A stretch of DNA of 64,000 nt from Agrypnia vestita (Eukaryota > Arthropoda > Insecta > Trichoptera > Phryganeidae), in assembly GCA_016648135.1 (NCBI GenBank), contig JADDOH010000133.1, positions 558,001-622,000 on the forward strand. Reading direction: 5' to 3'. Below are positions 10,601 to 22,490 of this stretch, piece after piece (within the stretch, counting starts at the first letter, position 1; each line of letters opens with the position of its first letter). A model generated the notes under the pieces. That model was given only the letters and a program-made list of their open reading frames with translations. It was not told the DNA's origin and made no database searches. The position numbers and the translations under genes were made by a program.

Positions 10601-11974
10601 ATTACATCGTCATTTAACTAAATCCTAGGCAGCAATATAACCTAGGAAAATGGCCAATCATTAGCGTAGCAACAAGTTAATGGTCCTCCGGGCAAACACA
10701 CGTACCGGGTCCTTGCTTTGCCTTTGAAAAGAATTACATGAATATGATTATCACATGTGTATTTATATTATTACACCGCTATGTTTTGAAATTATTGCCG
10801 TCCTAAAACAGGATATCCGTTTGTTTGGACATTAAAAGGTTAATTAATTGTATTCCTCAGGGTTTGATAAAATCATGTTTTTTTTTAATAATCCGATCGT
10901 TTTTAATTTGGAAGTCAGTTATTGTTGAGAAAAAATACAATATAATTTTTTTTATTTTAATTATTAACAAAATTAACAAAAATCCACAAATTAGTTCTTC
11001 TAAAAAGTCAGTAATTTTTTTAAAAAACACAGCATATTTTTTTGCCATATTTAAAAAAAAATATAAAATTAACGAAAATCAATCAACAAGTTCTTCTAAA
11101 AGTCAATAATTAAAAAAAAAAAACATTATCATTTTCTCATATTTAACAAAAAGAAGAATGTAAAAAACGATGAATTTTAGCCCCTTTCATATCCTCCGAC
11201 TAAATCGGATCACTGGTCGTTGTTCTTCCTTGGTTCAAACTGCTAGTGGAGCAGACATGTTTACACTATAATAGCTAGAAGACAAATAACGTTAATGTAA
11301 TCGTGTATAACACGTTTGAGGGACAATATTTCGTTTTCAACAGGTTTATGGATGATACTAAAGAGTTATAAACGCTGTCCACTTCAGCACGAACTTCGGT
11401 CAATGACGTATGATAGACATCAAAAAGTAACGCACATACAATCGGACGAAATTCCATCCGGACGCTTAAATTTTTAATTCTATCGCATCTATACACGATT
11501 ATCTTTCAGGAAGTAAATCGTTTTTTTATTCGACATATATAACCAAGACTTTTACTTTTATTATTCCTGATATCTTCATTTCGTACCCGATTATTCACCG
11601 CGTTCTTCACAATGGCGAACATAAAAGGCACCTGTACCAAAGCCCCTATTATTTTTTATTTATTCCTATAAAAGATATTAAGATAAAAAATAACCTTATT
11701 AAATACAATATGTTACCACTTATATCGAGAAATAAAAAAATGTGTATAAAAGGGAAAGATACAATTTGATCAAAATCGATATCACCATGAGCATTATGTT
11801 ATTATCTGTCACGTGTGTATTGGAAAAAATGGTTCCAGAGGTGAATATAACGGAGAAATTTATCAAAATAATACTTTTTTTTCTCTTCCTATAGACGCCA
11901 ATCTGTTCACTATTATCTCTTTGGATCCTGTTACCGATTCCGATGCAGCGAATTCTAACTGCTTAAAAATAATT
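10601..11974. other. Unassigned, very AT-rich in places
   Basis: Homopolymer-rich DNA around 10860-11150 gives overlapping low-complexity open frames on both strands (rich in Lys, Ile and Phe), which are not genes. Nothing is shared with other parts of the window. Confidence 0.5.
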
Positions 11975-12470
11975 TAATTTGGACACACTCAAAATATTCT
12001 GAATGTATAAAAACTGAAAGGAATTAAAAAATTGAAATAACTTTCAGGCGTATTCCGGTGTAGTGTTAATAATTCGCAAGAATCTCATATACACATAAAA
12101 AGGATGTTGCTTTAAAAACTCCAATCAAAATAAATATATCTCAATATCAATAGTGACATCTGTAGTAGATAACAGGAATTATTAATATATAGGATTATAG
12201 AATCGACTGCAGGTGGCGGTAGTACAAATACAACTCACATACGAAACAAGGTGTGCACGTTAAACATATATTCAACTTCCAAAAACTTGATAGATGTGGT
12301 AGTCTATCATGGGTGGAATTGGTGAACATTACATTGTCTAGAGTGATCACTTAAGTCAGCCGTACGATAGTTCGTAGGCCATTTGAACACCCAAAAATAC
12401 TTTTAAACCTACTTTCTCAATAAAATATTGCTTCGAATCTATGACACATCAATAATATATCTTGATTAAA
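11975..12470 (-). repeat. Family A repeat, long subtype
   Basis: Starts CACTCAAAATATTCTGAATG, runs through GTGTTAATAATTCGCAAGAA and GATGTGGTAGTCTATCATGG, and ends with ATGACACATCAATAATATAT followed by CTTGATTAAAAATA. It matches 10127-10600 block for block, and 22190-22487 in inverted orientation. Confidence 0.75.
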
Positions 12471-12899
12471 AATAATTATTTTTATTACTCGTTTATTATT
12501 AACTTCGTGCTTACAACATACCAGGAACTTCAAGTTCATGGCATGATATCAATTTAGTCAAGACGAGAACGTCCACCTTGTAAAATCCAAGTTAGTTAAA
12601 ATAAGAAAACTCATTAAAAAAACTGTAATTCATTTGTTGAAAGGGTACAGATAAGGACCACCTACCTACCATGTTTTTTTTAACTAAGCCGCGGAATGAA
12701 ATACATCAAAGGGGTTAGTGAAAAAAAAAACTACGAAAGAGTGTACAAGGGAAAGAAATCAAGTCCAGTTAAAAGAAATGTACTACAAGAGGTAGAATGT
12801 CAACGACGCAAACACTAGGAAAAGGCAAATAAAAGTTCAAACATTGTAATAAAGTCTAAATGACACAAAAAAAGTAGAGACAGGGTCCAAAATAAACAA
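12471..12899. other. Unassigned AT-rich intergenic sequence
   Basis: Nothing recognised. Confidence 0.5.
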
Positions 12900-13180
12900 G
12901 CGAAGCGTGACAGTTTCCCTTTACTGCGCGCCGCCGTCCCGCTCGCACGCGCGCCGCCGCCGCCCGCGCGGGAGAGCGAGAGGGCTCGGAAGCGGTCAAT
13001 TAAAAAATAAACACGTCCCGCGAGGCGCCCGAGTGGCCTGTCTCCGTCTCGGCCGCCACCTGCGCCGGCCCTGCTCGGGGCAATTTGTTTCGCCTTAAAT
13101 AGCTACTTATTGTATTGACAGCTTTTATGCCCGGCGATTAGGCCGCACACTAATTTTGTTTCTTGTGGAAACAAGATCTG
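12900..13180. other. CpG-rich island, possible regulatory module
   Basis: A strongly GC- and CpG-rich block (GCGCGCCGCCGCCGCCCGCG near 12949-12968) is followed by AATTAAAAAATAAACACGTC and, at about 13115-13140, TTGACAGCTTTTATGCCCGG. The latter puts a TGACAG word (Meis- or TALE-like) beside TTTATG (posterior-Hox- or Caudal-like). The stop-free frame 12907-13098 has a low-complexity Arg/Pro composition and no domain. It may be an enhancer or a promoter-proximal CpG island. No transcript evidence is available. Confidence 0.4.
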
Positions 13181-14049
13181 CTCGGGATGTACGACGTACG
13201 TATGTACCTCAATATGATGATTAAGTCGAAAGTTATGGTATACGAGTTGGAGAAAATAAGATAACGTGCTGTACCGTCAAGTCGATGAGTTTGTGCGTTT
13301 TTAAAGGACCATAAAGACCGAAAAAATGTGAAAAGAATAAATAAAAACCATACGGGTACATTCTAATTGGTTTACAAGCAAGTCATGGGCGCATTCGGAC
13401 CTGACCGACATGGGCAATAGGTATAACATAACATTGTACACTTCGTCAAATTTGACGTGATGAAAATAATATAAAATGAATACTATCTAGTATTATTCTG
13501 AAAGTTGGTATAAATCAGTTTGTTTCGCACACATCTAATAATTTATTGTTCCAGTGTGCAAATATTAAAATTAAACCAATATTTCCGATATAGTTATAGA
13601 AATATTGAAATTTGAAAAATGTCTTGAAATTTGTCGCAGAAACCTTATATTAATAAATATTTCATCGTCTATTGATGTGTTGGGATAACAGTTACATACC
13701 AATTATAACAATTTCGTGATCCTGAGAACAAGGGAGATTTTATTGCTACTAGCAGAATGCAACTAAAAAAGTTAATAAATAAAAATAATATAACATTAAC
13801 TTACTTATCAATTAACGCAAATACGATAATTCCGGACTTCACATACATATGTACCTTGAGAATTAACTAAATGAAATCAATATCGTCTTTGCATTGTTGC
13901 AGAGTAAAAATGACATTAATTTTTCCTCAATTCGTACATTTAAAGCATTTCTCATAATAAGATTATCGAAGGACGTCATTTTGACAGTTACTAATAGCGT
14001 TAATGATTAGAATATGTGCAAATTTTCAGAAAACAGTATAGGATTTTGA
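13181..14049. other. Unassigned AT-rich intergenic sequence
   Basis: No genes or repeats recognised. Confidence 0.5.
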
Positions 14050-14278
14050 CATCCTTAATCATGATATATTATAGATGTGTCGTAGAGACGAAATTATATT
14101 TTTATAGGAAAGTAGGTATGGAAGCCTCAAGGTGTTCATAGGGTTTATTTGTCAAATTTTTGGAAGTTGTATATATATTTTAATTTAACAACCCGTTTCA
14201 TATGTATGTTGTAATTATCATAGATGTCACTAATGGATACGTCTCTATAAATCATCTATAATACACCATTTATGATAT
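14050..14278 (+). mobile_element. Family A copy showing terminal inverted repeats
   Basis: This copy has both ends visible. The left end is ATTATAGATGTGTCGTAGAG (about 14069) and the right end is GTCTCTATAAATCATCTATA followed by AT (about 14250-14271). They are imperfect inverted repeats of about 23 bp. Inside are GGAAAGTAGGTATGGAAGCC and TTTTTGGAAGTTGTATATAT. The inverted ends make a non-autonomous DNA transposon (MITE) more likely than a SINE. A TA target duplication is possible but not clear. Confidence 0.7.
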
Positions 14279-14840
14279 TAGAGTAGAAAAAGTCTCCGCT
14301 TCTTTTCATACTGAAAATAGACAGCGTGCGTCCAACACTGTGTAGAGCAATGCATAGAAAATTGATTAATAACAATTGTGAGTTCGTTTTCCTTTTGTGT
14401 AAGAGTTTAATTATATCTTCCATTTCTTGGACTTGTCCTTGTCAGTGTAGTCGTGCTCATTAGTCACTATGGTGGCGAATCGCCGACACTGCAGCGGAAA
14501 TAAATAATTAATTTACCGTAAATTTAATCAATCCCTTGAAAACGAGAGATGTAACAAGTTGTATTGTTGGAAAAACTTGTGAGTGGAAATTGATATTAAA
14601 AAACTATTTGCATTTGTTCACTATGCATAGCAAAGTCATCATACACAATCTACACAAGGAGAAAAGAACTATAAATAAATAATAATGTTAAAAATTTAGT
14701 AAAAAAAAGTGCAATAAAAACTATAGTATTATCACGAGATGTAGAATCAAAAAGTGTACAAGTCATTTAAGTTTCTCGAACGGTCCACACGATTCTGGAT
14801 GAATTGACTTCTATATTATTTTATGTTCTGAGAGTCGAAC
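14279..14840. other. Unassigned intergenic sequence
   Basis: Nothing recognised. Confidence 0.5.
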
Positions 14841-14849
14841 CGTCTCGAA

Positions 14850-15180
14850 CATTAAAACACCAGCATGTTTTGTATAAAAGCGGGCAGGACGCGCGCGAGT
14901 GAATTGTTTATTGCGACAAGCGCTACATAAAAACCACCATAGAAAAGCGAACCGTGCGAGTGTGATCAGAATGTGAACAAACGACAAATAAACGGCCGGT
15001 GACGAAAGTACCCAGCAAGAAGATTTTCGATTGTGAATTAGGAAAATTAGCGCGAATTAAAGAATAGTGCTCGATTGAGTTTTTGTCCAGTGACTTTGTG
15101 TGATAAATAAAACTTTTTAATTATTTTCAGTGTTTCATTCCTACAGCCACGGTCCTGTGACAGGATTATTGTAAAAGAAT
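14850..15180 (+). promoter_or_regulatory. TATA-box promoter-like segment, possible LTR or gene 5' end
   Basis: TATAAAAG at 14873-14880 is followed by a GC-rich stretch (GCGGGCAGGACGCGCGCGAG). About 220 bp further on is an AATAAAA signal (about 15103-15109) and then TTTCAGTGTTTCATTCCTAC. TATA, transcribed leader and polyadenylation signal in about 300 bp is the usual layout of a retrotransposon LTR. I could not find a partner LTR, clean TG...CA ends or a target duplication. A genuine host promoter with a short first exon is the alternative. The opposite-strand frame 15047-15463 has no known domain. Confidence 0.35.
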
Positions 15181-15500
15181 GACGATACAAAATGGAAAAC
15201 AATCTCGAGCCCCATCTCAACAAGCTCACTGCGTACCAAAATTCTTGCAAAGAAATATAAAGGCATTTTAAATTTCTACGATATATGGATACTAGGGATT
15301 CCATTCCAGTCATACCGGCTAAATCGTTACATGTAAATACCGGTAAGCAAAAGAACTCCCGCATACCGGTAAAATAAAAAGTAATGCTGTTCACTAATTC
15401 GGTCAACCGTTTACCTCCCTGACAATGTGCATCGTATACATTACATGTATTACTTATAATCACTTTTTACCTTTACTCTTTATTGTCACTGAGTCATATT

Positions 15501-15777
15501 TCGACGGCTCCTACGTACAATATCGTAACCCACAAATCGACGATTTTGAGTTTTTTGTGTATTTCCAAGAAAGAAAAAAAAATATAATAAAAAAACGTTA
15601 ATAAATGCAAAATATTGTTTTTCCAAGAAAGAAAGAAAAATATTTTGCATTAAATAACTTTTTATTATATACTTTTTTTCTTTCTTGGAATTAAAGATAT
15701 AATTAAATACATATGAAATACAAAAAACTCAAAATCGTCGATTTGTGGGTTACGATATTATACGTAGGAGCCGTCGA
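15501..15777. mobile_element. Large foldback element, about 277 bp
   Basis: The left arm begins TCGACGGCTCCTACGTACAA and continues CGTAACCCACAAATCGACGA and TTTTGAGTTTTTTGTGTATT, followed by the AAGAAAG-rich block. The right arm is the reverse complement (TCAAAATCGTCGATTTGTGG, then TACGTAGGAGCCGTCGA ending 15777). The arms pair over well over 100 bp with a few small internal differences. No reading frame. It is a single-copy foldback or MITE here. Confidence 0.85.
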
Positions 15778-16249
15778 TTTGTGTTGTCCTATAATTGTCG
15801 AAGACATATAACCATTGACGTATTATAAATAGACACGTTATTCCCAGACTAACCGATTTTCATATGTAGCAAATATTGCATTGAAAGAGACAATAAATCA
15901 CGGCACACTTATTTCACAAACGCTCTGCGTGTAGACAAAAAAATCAGGTAATTTGAAGTCACGGTGACTAAAATAACATACTCATTCTTACAGTAATGCA
16001 CGATACTCTGTTTTTTCTACGGTACTTTTTTTTCGGCGTAGCGTCGCACCCGATCACAAAGAAGGTCCGTTCGATAACGAATGCAAGTAAGGCATTACTT
16101 TTGAGTTGCAAATATTTCACGCTTGTAACGTATCTACAGTTTATTATATTATTATATTGCATTATTATTATTGCATATAACCACTCTTTCGTATTCTTTT
16201 CTCATCGCGTATTTGCGTCCTCCTGATGGATGACCAAATAAATATTTTG
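15778..16249. other. Unassigned intergenic sequence
   Basis: Nothing recognised. Complementary-strand open frames near 15968-16226 overlap each other and have no domain features. Confidence 0.5.
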
Positions 16250-16780
16250 TTACAAAACGCCATCTATGTCCGGACGCGAAAACCGCCCGCCATCAAACAG
16301 CGCCCTACAATGCCGACATGTAAATCTAAAATATTATTATGTTGCACACGCGTGCCGTAATATTGCGAGAGACCCGTCGGGTATATTTTTAAAATCTTTC
16401 AAACGGCGCCCGTAACGATAACAGGTTTCACGGAGAGCCGGGACGCCGGCTCCTGCGGGAGAAATAAAAACGGTAAAAACAATGAAGAAAGAAAAGTTAC
16501 TCAATAGGACGTGTCAGTTTCGCTTTATTGCACCTTAAATAAATAAAAGGAAATCAAGAAAACCGAGAGGGAAACGTACAAAAAATAAAGAACGTCATTT
16601 ACATTGTCGTATCGTGAAACGTGAGATGTTTTCCTACTCGGCCCGAATTCGCGGGTGGAAATATTTAATTATGGATTTACGGCCGCGGCGCCGGGAAGGG
16701 TTACCTCAGTTAGCGCCATTTTTGCGCCCTTAAATATGAAGGGTGTCTAAAATTTAATTCACTTAAAAAAACACGTCGTA
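16250..16780. other. GC-richer unique block, possible regulatory modules
   Basis: CpG-rich DNA in which GC-rich segments alternate with TTTAATTATGGATTTACGGC (about 16661-16680), GCTTTATTGCACC and CGCCCTTAAATATGAAGGG. TAATTATGG and TTTATTG are homeodomain-type words. It is free of the window's repeat families. This character recurs in the other islands listed. Confidence 0.35.
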
Positions 16781-17773
16781 AACAGCGGCGTAGCTGCCGC
16801 CTGGGTCCGGGAGCCCATGATGGCTAGATTGAAAAAGAACACGGTACTGTCGAGATATTGCAATTGACCACAAATCTTGTTTTTATAGAATTGCTCAAAA
16901 CGTGTTATTCATATTCATAAGTATATTTTTAAAGCCGCAATTACCCACGAGACCTAGTTTGGCCTAAAAATTGTTTATTATTCATTTCTTGGTACCAGTA
17001 ACCATGTTAAGTTACAGTGGTACTGCAATGATAATACAAGAAAATATACAATAATTAGTATATTCATTAAATTTATTAACGAATATCATTTTAAAAACTA
17101 CGTTATTTTACAAGATTGTTGTTAACACAAGAATATTTTTTTTTTGCCACAACAGAAAACAACGAAAGAGATGTATGTTCTTAATGTGTATCTCGTATAT
17201 ATCGTAAATTTTAGAAATTACATCAACTATTTTAAATGCATGAACTGTCTTTGGCCTAATTATATGCACAATTTTTTTAATATCTTTGCATCTGTAATTT
17301 AAAAAGTAAAAGTTTAAATATTTTTGGGGACTAACGTGTAACCACACCACTTGTCATATGACAACTAGTTACAAAATACGCGCAAATAAAAAATTGTATC
17401 TTACATTAGAGTAATGTGATTGAGGCTGAGAATCAGTAACTAGATTTTCGATTGTAATACATGGTTGCAAATGTCACTCAGTTGTAAATATATAACTCAC
17501 ATACATAACTAAATAATTTAGATTCATAATTGACAACGCTAATTGTCTCAGTGACTAAAGGACGCAGTGGCTTTGTGAGTTTATTAATAGAATCTTTATT
17601 TTTATTATTTATTATTTTATTATTAGATTTAGAAGGCTGGGTAAACATTGACGAGTATCAAAACAAATTACGCAACTATCGCAGTTACTGTCAAAAAATT
17701 GTTATTAAGAATTTAATAATAAAACTAAGCAATAAAAACAACGCGATCTTATATTCAGTCGCTCGCACGGACG
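16781..17773. other. Unassigned AT-rich intergenic sequence
   Basis: Nothing recognised. The stop-free stretch beginning at 17530 has no standard ATG support or domain in its first part, and only becomes protein-like where the LINE fragment at 17826 begins. Confidence 0.5.
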
Positions 17774-17797
17774 TAATAATATTACGTAATATTATTA
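17774..17797. repeat. Perfect 24-bp palindrome
   Basis: TAATAATATTAC joined directly to its exact reverse complement GTAATATTATTA, with no spacer. TATTACGTAAT recurs just downstream (about 17807-17817). Palindromic AT-rich DNA like this can extrude a cruciform. Confidence 0.85.
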
Positions 17798-17825
17798 TGG
17801 ACATAGTATTACGTAATCAAGTTTT

Positions 17826-17940
17826 TTCCGTGGAGGGAAAGAAATGGATAGAAGAAGCAAAAAAGAGGGAAGGGTGTAGGTGTAGGGTATGGAAGTGGCC
17901 TATATCCAGCAGTAGAGAGATGAAGGCTGAAGAAAATGTA
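17826..17940 (+). pseudogene. LINE lineage L2 C-terminal fragment
   Basis: The open frame here reads EGKKWIEEAKKREG and then, with a changed frame, the equivalent of the YIQQWRDEG end. At the DNA level GTATGGAAGTGGCCTATATC and GAGAGATGAAGGCTGAAGAA match 368-605 closely. It is a short dead 3' piece, with most of the element missing. Confidence 0.7.
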
Positions 17941-18090
17941 ATCATTAAAACACTTGGGTTAGTGATTTTCCTGCCACAGTCGCAGAAAGCCTTAGAAAAT
18001 ACAGATGAAGTGCTTTATTTAATAAAATTAAACGTAAAGATTAATTCCGTCTAAGCCACCTATAGGTATCTTTAGTAATAATACTAAATG

Positions 18091-18202
18091 ATTCGGAACC
18101 ATCGTTCCTTCTTCAGGGTGAAATACATTATATATTAAACTCATAATTTGTAATGTATAGTTTGTGTTTACCCTGAAGAAAGAGCGGTGGTTCCGAAACT
18201 GG
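18091..18202. ncRNA. Inverted pair of hammerhead-like motifs
   Basis: On the minus strand (18116 down to 18092) the order is CTGAAGA, one A, stem GGAAC/GTTCC with a 4-base loop, then GAAT. On the plus strand (18173-18198) it is CTGAAGA, one A, an imperfect AGAGC/GTTCC stem, then GAAA and CTGG. The two face away from each other across an AT-rich palindromic spacer. The minus copy has lost the last A of GAAA and neither has a convincing helix III, so self-cleavage is doubtful. They are probably two copies of a retroelement terminus in inverted orientation. Confidence 0.45.
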
Positions 18203-18651
18203 TAGGTATTACAAAAAATATAGTGCTTAAACGAAGTGAATTTTTATGTTTATTTTAATTAAAAATTAACAGCCTAAAGGGGATAGCTTTATAGAATAGT
18301 ACTTTATTTAATAAATTGACATGACACAACGTACGTGCAAAGTGTGCGCAATAGTTATTTTCATGTCATTTAATTTATTCAAGAGATATGATTTTATTTT
18401 CCCCAGTCAAACAGGCTACATTTATTTAAAATATTGCCAGCACGCCAGACGAAAATATTTGAACGTAATAAAATATGTATTTACTTAATAAATATTTAAA
18501 ATGTTAATCATAGTACAGAAATATAGCTCAACCAAGGGTTAAAAACTACAGTCCCGCGACAATATATTATCGTCACTCGCAAATATTATTAATCCACCCA
18601 CCTACTGGTGTTATCAACACAATTTGATTTTTAAATCAAAATATGTTATTC
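18203..18651. other. Unassigned AT-rich intergenic sequence
   Basis: Nothing recognised. Confidence 0.5.
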
Positions 18652-18951
18652 AAAAACCTTTGAATTCCAATTGGAGAACATTCCAATTGGAAAATTTTCA
18701 GGGTTTTTATCATTTTATTCAACGTGTATTGAAACGAATGAATTTTTCATAATCGATATAAGTTACTGTAATGATAGTCCAACGTTTTGCAAAAATAAGT
18801 GAGAAATATTTTTAAAAAAATGCAAACTTTGATGTCGCATATCTCCATAAGTATTGATATTAGGTCATGATAGCTTGAACATTTTAGACTCATAATCAAA
18901 GCAGGAATACAGTTCTGCGATGTTATTAATATTTTTTTAATAACTCTGTAT
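18652..18951. mobile_element. Family B element, half copy
   Basis: Contains the central TTCCAATTGG hairpin, then GTTACTGTAATGATAGTCCA, GCATATCTCCATAAGTATTG, TAGACTCATAATCAAAGCAG and a terminal TTAATAACTCTGTATC. It matches the right half of the split copy that ends at 57752. The left half is absent. Confidence 0.8.
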
Positions 18952-19699
18952 CATACATATTTATGTTTTTAAATAATATGATTCATATTTTATATCTAAA
19001 AAAAATTTTAGTTACGCAATGAAATGTGCGCACATTATGCGACATAATTTTTCACACCACAAAGTTACTTCATACCAGCGGTCACCAAGGTGGTCCGCGA
19101 GAATTTTTTTCTCAATATATTTAATACTAAAAAATCCTATCAGTAATCCGCGGTATTTAAAATTATGAATTTAGTAGTCTGCGAGGTCTTAAAGTTTGGC
19201 GATCGATGGTATATACAAATCTGTTTTAACTTTGTTACTGCCATCTGACGAAATATGTCCCCGATTGTTTTTAATCTCGGTATCTGCGAAACTCGACAGA
19301 TGTCGCCGCTGCGATGAATGACGCCCACCTCTTTACCGACGTACAACAGGTATCTGTAATTTGCGGATATCTCTCAAGTTGTCAGTTCTTGCGGCTGGCT
19401 CGTTTGGCGCTCCTAACGTTCGCATAGTTCTGCATTACTTTGGCGGCCATTAAAATGACATCATTTCTATCTATGCCAAATGTGACGGGGAGTGGCGGAA
19501 GAAGGAATGTAAATATACACAATAGGGTTATCTTGCCTCCACGTGCAACGCTCCACCCACCAACTAGCCAATCGATAGAACAATGATCCAAGGATTTGAA
19601 ATTTAACTAGCATCAACAAACAATATAGTAATCTATTGAAACTCGCATACTAACACAATAAAATCTAAGATTAAAACACATCCACTTGGTCTAAACCTG
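18952..19699. other. Unassigned intergenic sequence
   Basis: No repeats recognised. Minus-strand frames at 19140-19346 and 19382-19591 lack any domain. Confidence 0.45.
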
Positions 19700-20080
19700 T
19701 CGCCGAAAAATGGTTACAATCCAGTTAACCAGACGCACCGTTACGTGTACTCTCCGCCACAATCGCGGGGCAGTTTCGCGAAAAGCGACGCGGGGTGGCG
19801 TCCATAAAGCGGGGCGGGGGCGGGCGCGGCGGCGCTGCTATAAATCATTCGTTAATTAACTCAGTTGCAAGCCGGGGGGGGGGGGGGGCAGGGGGGGAAT
19901 CACGAATCATAACAGGGCCCGCGGTATCGGCGGAGTCCTTTTGTAGGTTAATTAAAATTAAACACGGCACGAGAGGTTTAGGAAAAATCTCCGATACGCC
20001 CCGGGAAATGGCATAACGATATACATTATTATCTTCGACAGACACGAGTGACTCTCTCTTCAGAGAAATCTTACAATACC
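19700..20080. other. GC-rich island with a 15-G run
   Basis: CpG-rich DNA with GCGGGGCGGGGGCGGGCGCG (about 19809-19828), a 15-G run at 19874-19888 and a 7-G run at 19891-19897. The homeodomain-like words TTCGTTAATTAACTCAG and GTTAATTAAAATTAAAC flank these. The G-runs could form a quadruplex. It is a possible regulatory island; the frames on both strands are shadows of stop-poor sequence. Confidence 0.4.
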
Positions 20081-20754
20081 GGTGTATCGATTACTAACTA
20101 CCCCGCAGCGAAGCGCTGCCGGTGTTTTCAGCGTCGATGAAAATATTGTATACGTTGAATATACGATATTTTGACTGAGATTGTTGAATTCAACTTATGT
20201 TGCTATATGTTTTAATCATTTATATAGTTATTCAACAGTAAATACATGGTAAGAAAATAATACAAAAAAAAACTTAGCTATACGTCTATATCTCCAAAAT
20301 TATCGGACGAAACAGATAACACAGTGATGGTTTTACAGACTTAAATTAATATTAACATAAAAATATTTATTTAACATAGATAAAACTGCGATAATAAAGA
20401 GGAAAAGAGAAAGTAAACTGTAATAACTAATAATGCATATATTGTATATAAGGCACATTGTTAGGGAGGTTGACGAGTTTCCAGTATCTGACTCACCATT
20501 CGACGATAATCTTCATATTTTGAATTAAAGTATCCATTGACTTCAAAAGGTAATTATAGTCTGAGCATATATATGTGGGATGCTTGAAGATTTTTTACTA
20601 TTCGTATGGTTAGTTGAAACGGAAAAGAGGTTGTAGATCTGAATGGGACATGGAAAGATAGCAGGCTCGTGATTTCGAGAGAATCAATAAGGTTATGTTA
20701 TAAAATAGTTAATGGCAAACTAGATATCCTCGATTACGCACCGTATTCCTACTC
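20081..20754. other. Unassigned intergenic sequence
   Basis: Nothing recognised. Confidence 0.5.
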
Positions 20755-20860
20755 AGACGAATTAGAAGATTTCAGTGGCTGAATGGTGACTGATGAAAAA
20801 CAGACCAGTAGGACGAAGAAACTTAAGAAGACCTAAGCTAAACGTAATGTATTCGTGTAA
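20755..20860 (+). pseudogene. LINE lineage L4 C-terminal scrap
   Basis: ATTAGAAGATTTCAGTGGCT encodes an RRFQWL-type word. Then the frame from 20793 reads NRPVGRRNLRRPKLN, the signature GRRxxGRPKLRW region of the LINE fragments at 57985 and 25795. The homology ends at about 20850. Very decayed. Confidence 0.55.
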
Positions 20861-21289
20861 AATTGGCTTGTATACATTTACACATGCATGTACAAAGCCT
20901 TTAAAAATAAAAAGCACACATGTACTCAGGCCGGCCACCTTACCGAGAGTACAAAGGGGCGCGGCTATAAAAGAGGAGAGCACAATCTCTCGCTCTCTCA
21001 CTTCCTTTAGCCGACAGATATCACTGGGACTAGTTTAGGGTCGGTCGATTTATGCTGGAAACTTTCCATGGTTTTTATAAGAATAGCATTGCCCAATTAG
21101 ACCATTCCGCCTATTCACATTACTCAAAACCCTGTGATTTCTGAACATCTCAAAAATTAAAAACTGCGCCGAAGGAACGAAGATAATATAACAAATGAAA
21201 TATAAGTGATCCAACAATATATGAATATTTCGGAAAATGAGTTCCAGGCCCGCTTCCAGAAAAGGGAACAAGGTCTAAATCAGTGTAGG
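20861..21289. other. Unassigned intergenic sequence
   Basis: Nothing recognised. Confidence 0.5.
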
Positions 21290-21700
21290 GATGCGCAAGG
21301 AGAGCGCTTTGAGGGCAACGGCGGCCACTAATGTACAGTTCAACAAGTGTATTTTTTAAGGTTCGTTAAACACACTTCCGCGCGGCCGCATTCGGATACA
21401 TTGTAAAGAATGGCAAGATTAAATGTAACACGTAAATACGAATTTTAAATTTTCCGCATAAATTTTCGCCGGTAACGGAAACCCTATTGACGCGTACTAG
21501 CGTTCTACCTGATCACGACGTAATACCTCTCTCGCCAAATTATAAAGGCACTTCCCGCGCTCCCGAGTCTCGGTGTCTGGATCTTTTCCCGACTTAATTA
21601 ACTCGGCAGACTTAAATGAGGGGCTCTGCCGAAATACATTTGAAATTATTACAAACACTGACGGGAGCAGTCAGCGAGCGCCACTCCTTTTATAATAAAT
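21290..21700. other. GC-balanced unique segment
   Basis: Contains CGCGCGGCCGCATTCGG, TTTTCCCGACTTAATTAACTCGG and CTCTCGCCAAATTATAAAGGC. It is repeat-free by eye and resembles the other islands. Its function is unknown. Confidence 0.3.
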
Positions 21701-22189
21701 CTGAGCTTTGTCGATAATGCTAAACATGTACACGGCAGTGTATAAGATATACGCCGGTAGTACATATTTAAATGATAATATATTCGTATGCATAATTAAA
21801 CTGTTAACCCCTTTGTACAGCTTACCGGAAGAGCTCTCGAAAGGGTTGGATGCTTTCGGAATAAATGGTCGTCAGAAGGGTTTAAACCATCATACTGCAG
21901 AAATATAAAAAATTTAGATTTTGAAATATTATTTCAGTTGGTACTTCTTACATAACTATCTAGAGTGTAGATGATCATGCGACTAAGTATAGAGGTAAAA
22001 ACTAAAATTGACAAAAAAAGAAAAATAATTTACTGTGAATGTAGTATTAATTCGTTCACTCAAGCATGATATTTATTTTTATTTTCGTGCATTAAGATCT
22101 GACATCCCAATATTCCTATTTTCGGAATAGCACAGTTTAACAGTGGAAGTGTCGCAAACTTCCGCGAATCGAAAAGTGGAAAACAGAAC
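21701..22189. other. Unassigned AT-rich intergenic sequence
   Basis: Nothing recognised. Confidence 0.5.
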
Positions 22190-22487
22190 GCATTTACCAC
22201 AGTTATTTTTTATATGGGAAAGTAGGTATGGAAGCCTTTTTGGGTTTTCATAGGGCTTACGACATATCGTACGGCTGGCTTAAGCGTTCACTTTACACAA
22301 TGTAACGAACACCAATTATGATAGGCTACCACATCTATAAAAATTTTTGATGTTGTATATATGCAACCTTGTTTCGTAGGTGAGTTGTATTTTTAGTACC
22401 ACCACCAATTGTGGTTGAAATTTGTCAATCCCATAAACCATCGCATATGTCGCCGTCGATAATGAGACATCTGTAATATAGCTTGAT
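22190..22487 (+). repeat. Family A repeat, long subtype
   Basis: GGGAAAGTAGGTATGGAAGC, GTACGGCTGGCTTAAGCGTT, ACAATGTAACGAACACCAAT and the distal GATAATGAGACATCTGTAAT followed by AGCTTGATTAA. The distal part also matches 300-345. The next element (22491) starts immediately after the family terminus. Confidence 0.8.
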
Positions 22488-22490
22488 TAA

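Noticed and set aside
15047..15463. 138-codon minus-strand open frame
   Set aside because: No motif, no related copy, and it lies opposite a TATA/polyA unit. I could not tell it from chance.
17530..18054. 174-codon plus-strand open frame
   Set aside because: It starts without an ATG, its first half is low-complexity, and the only protein-like part is the LINE fragment at 17826. It is a fortuitous read-through.
21865..21895. Hammerhead-like CTGACGA...GAAAGC on the minus strand
   Set aside because: The segment between core and GAAA cannot form stem II.
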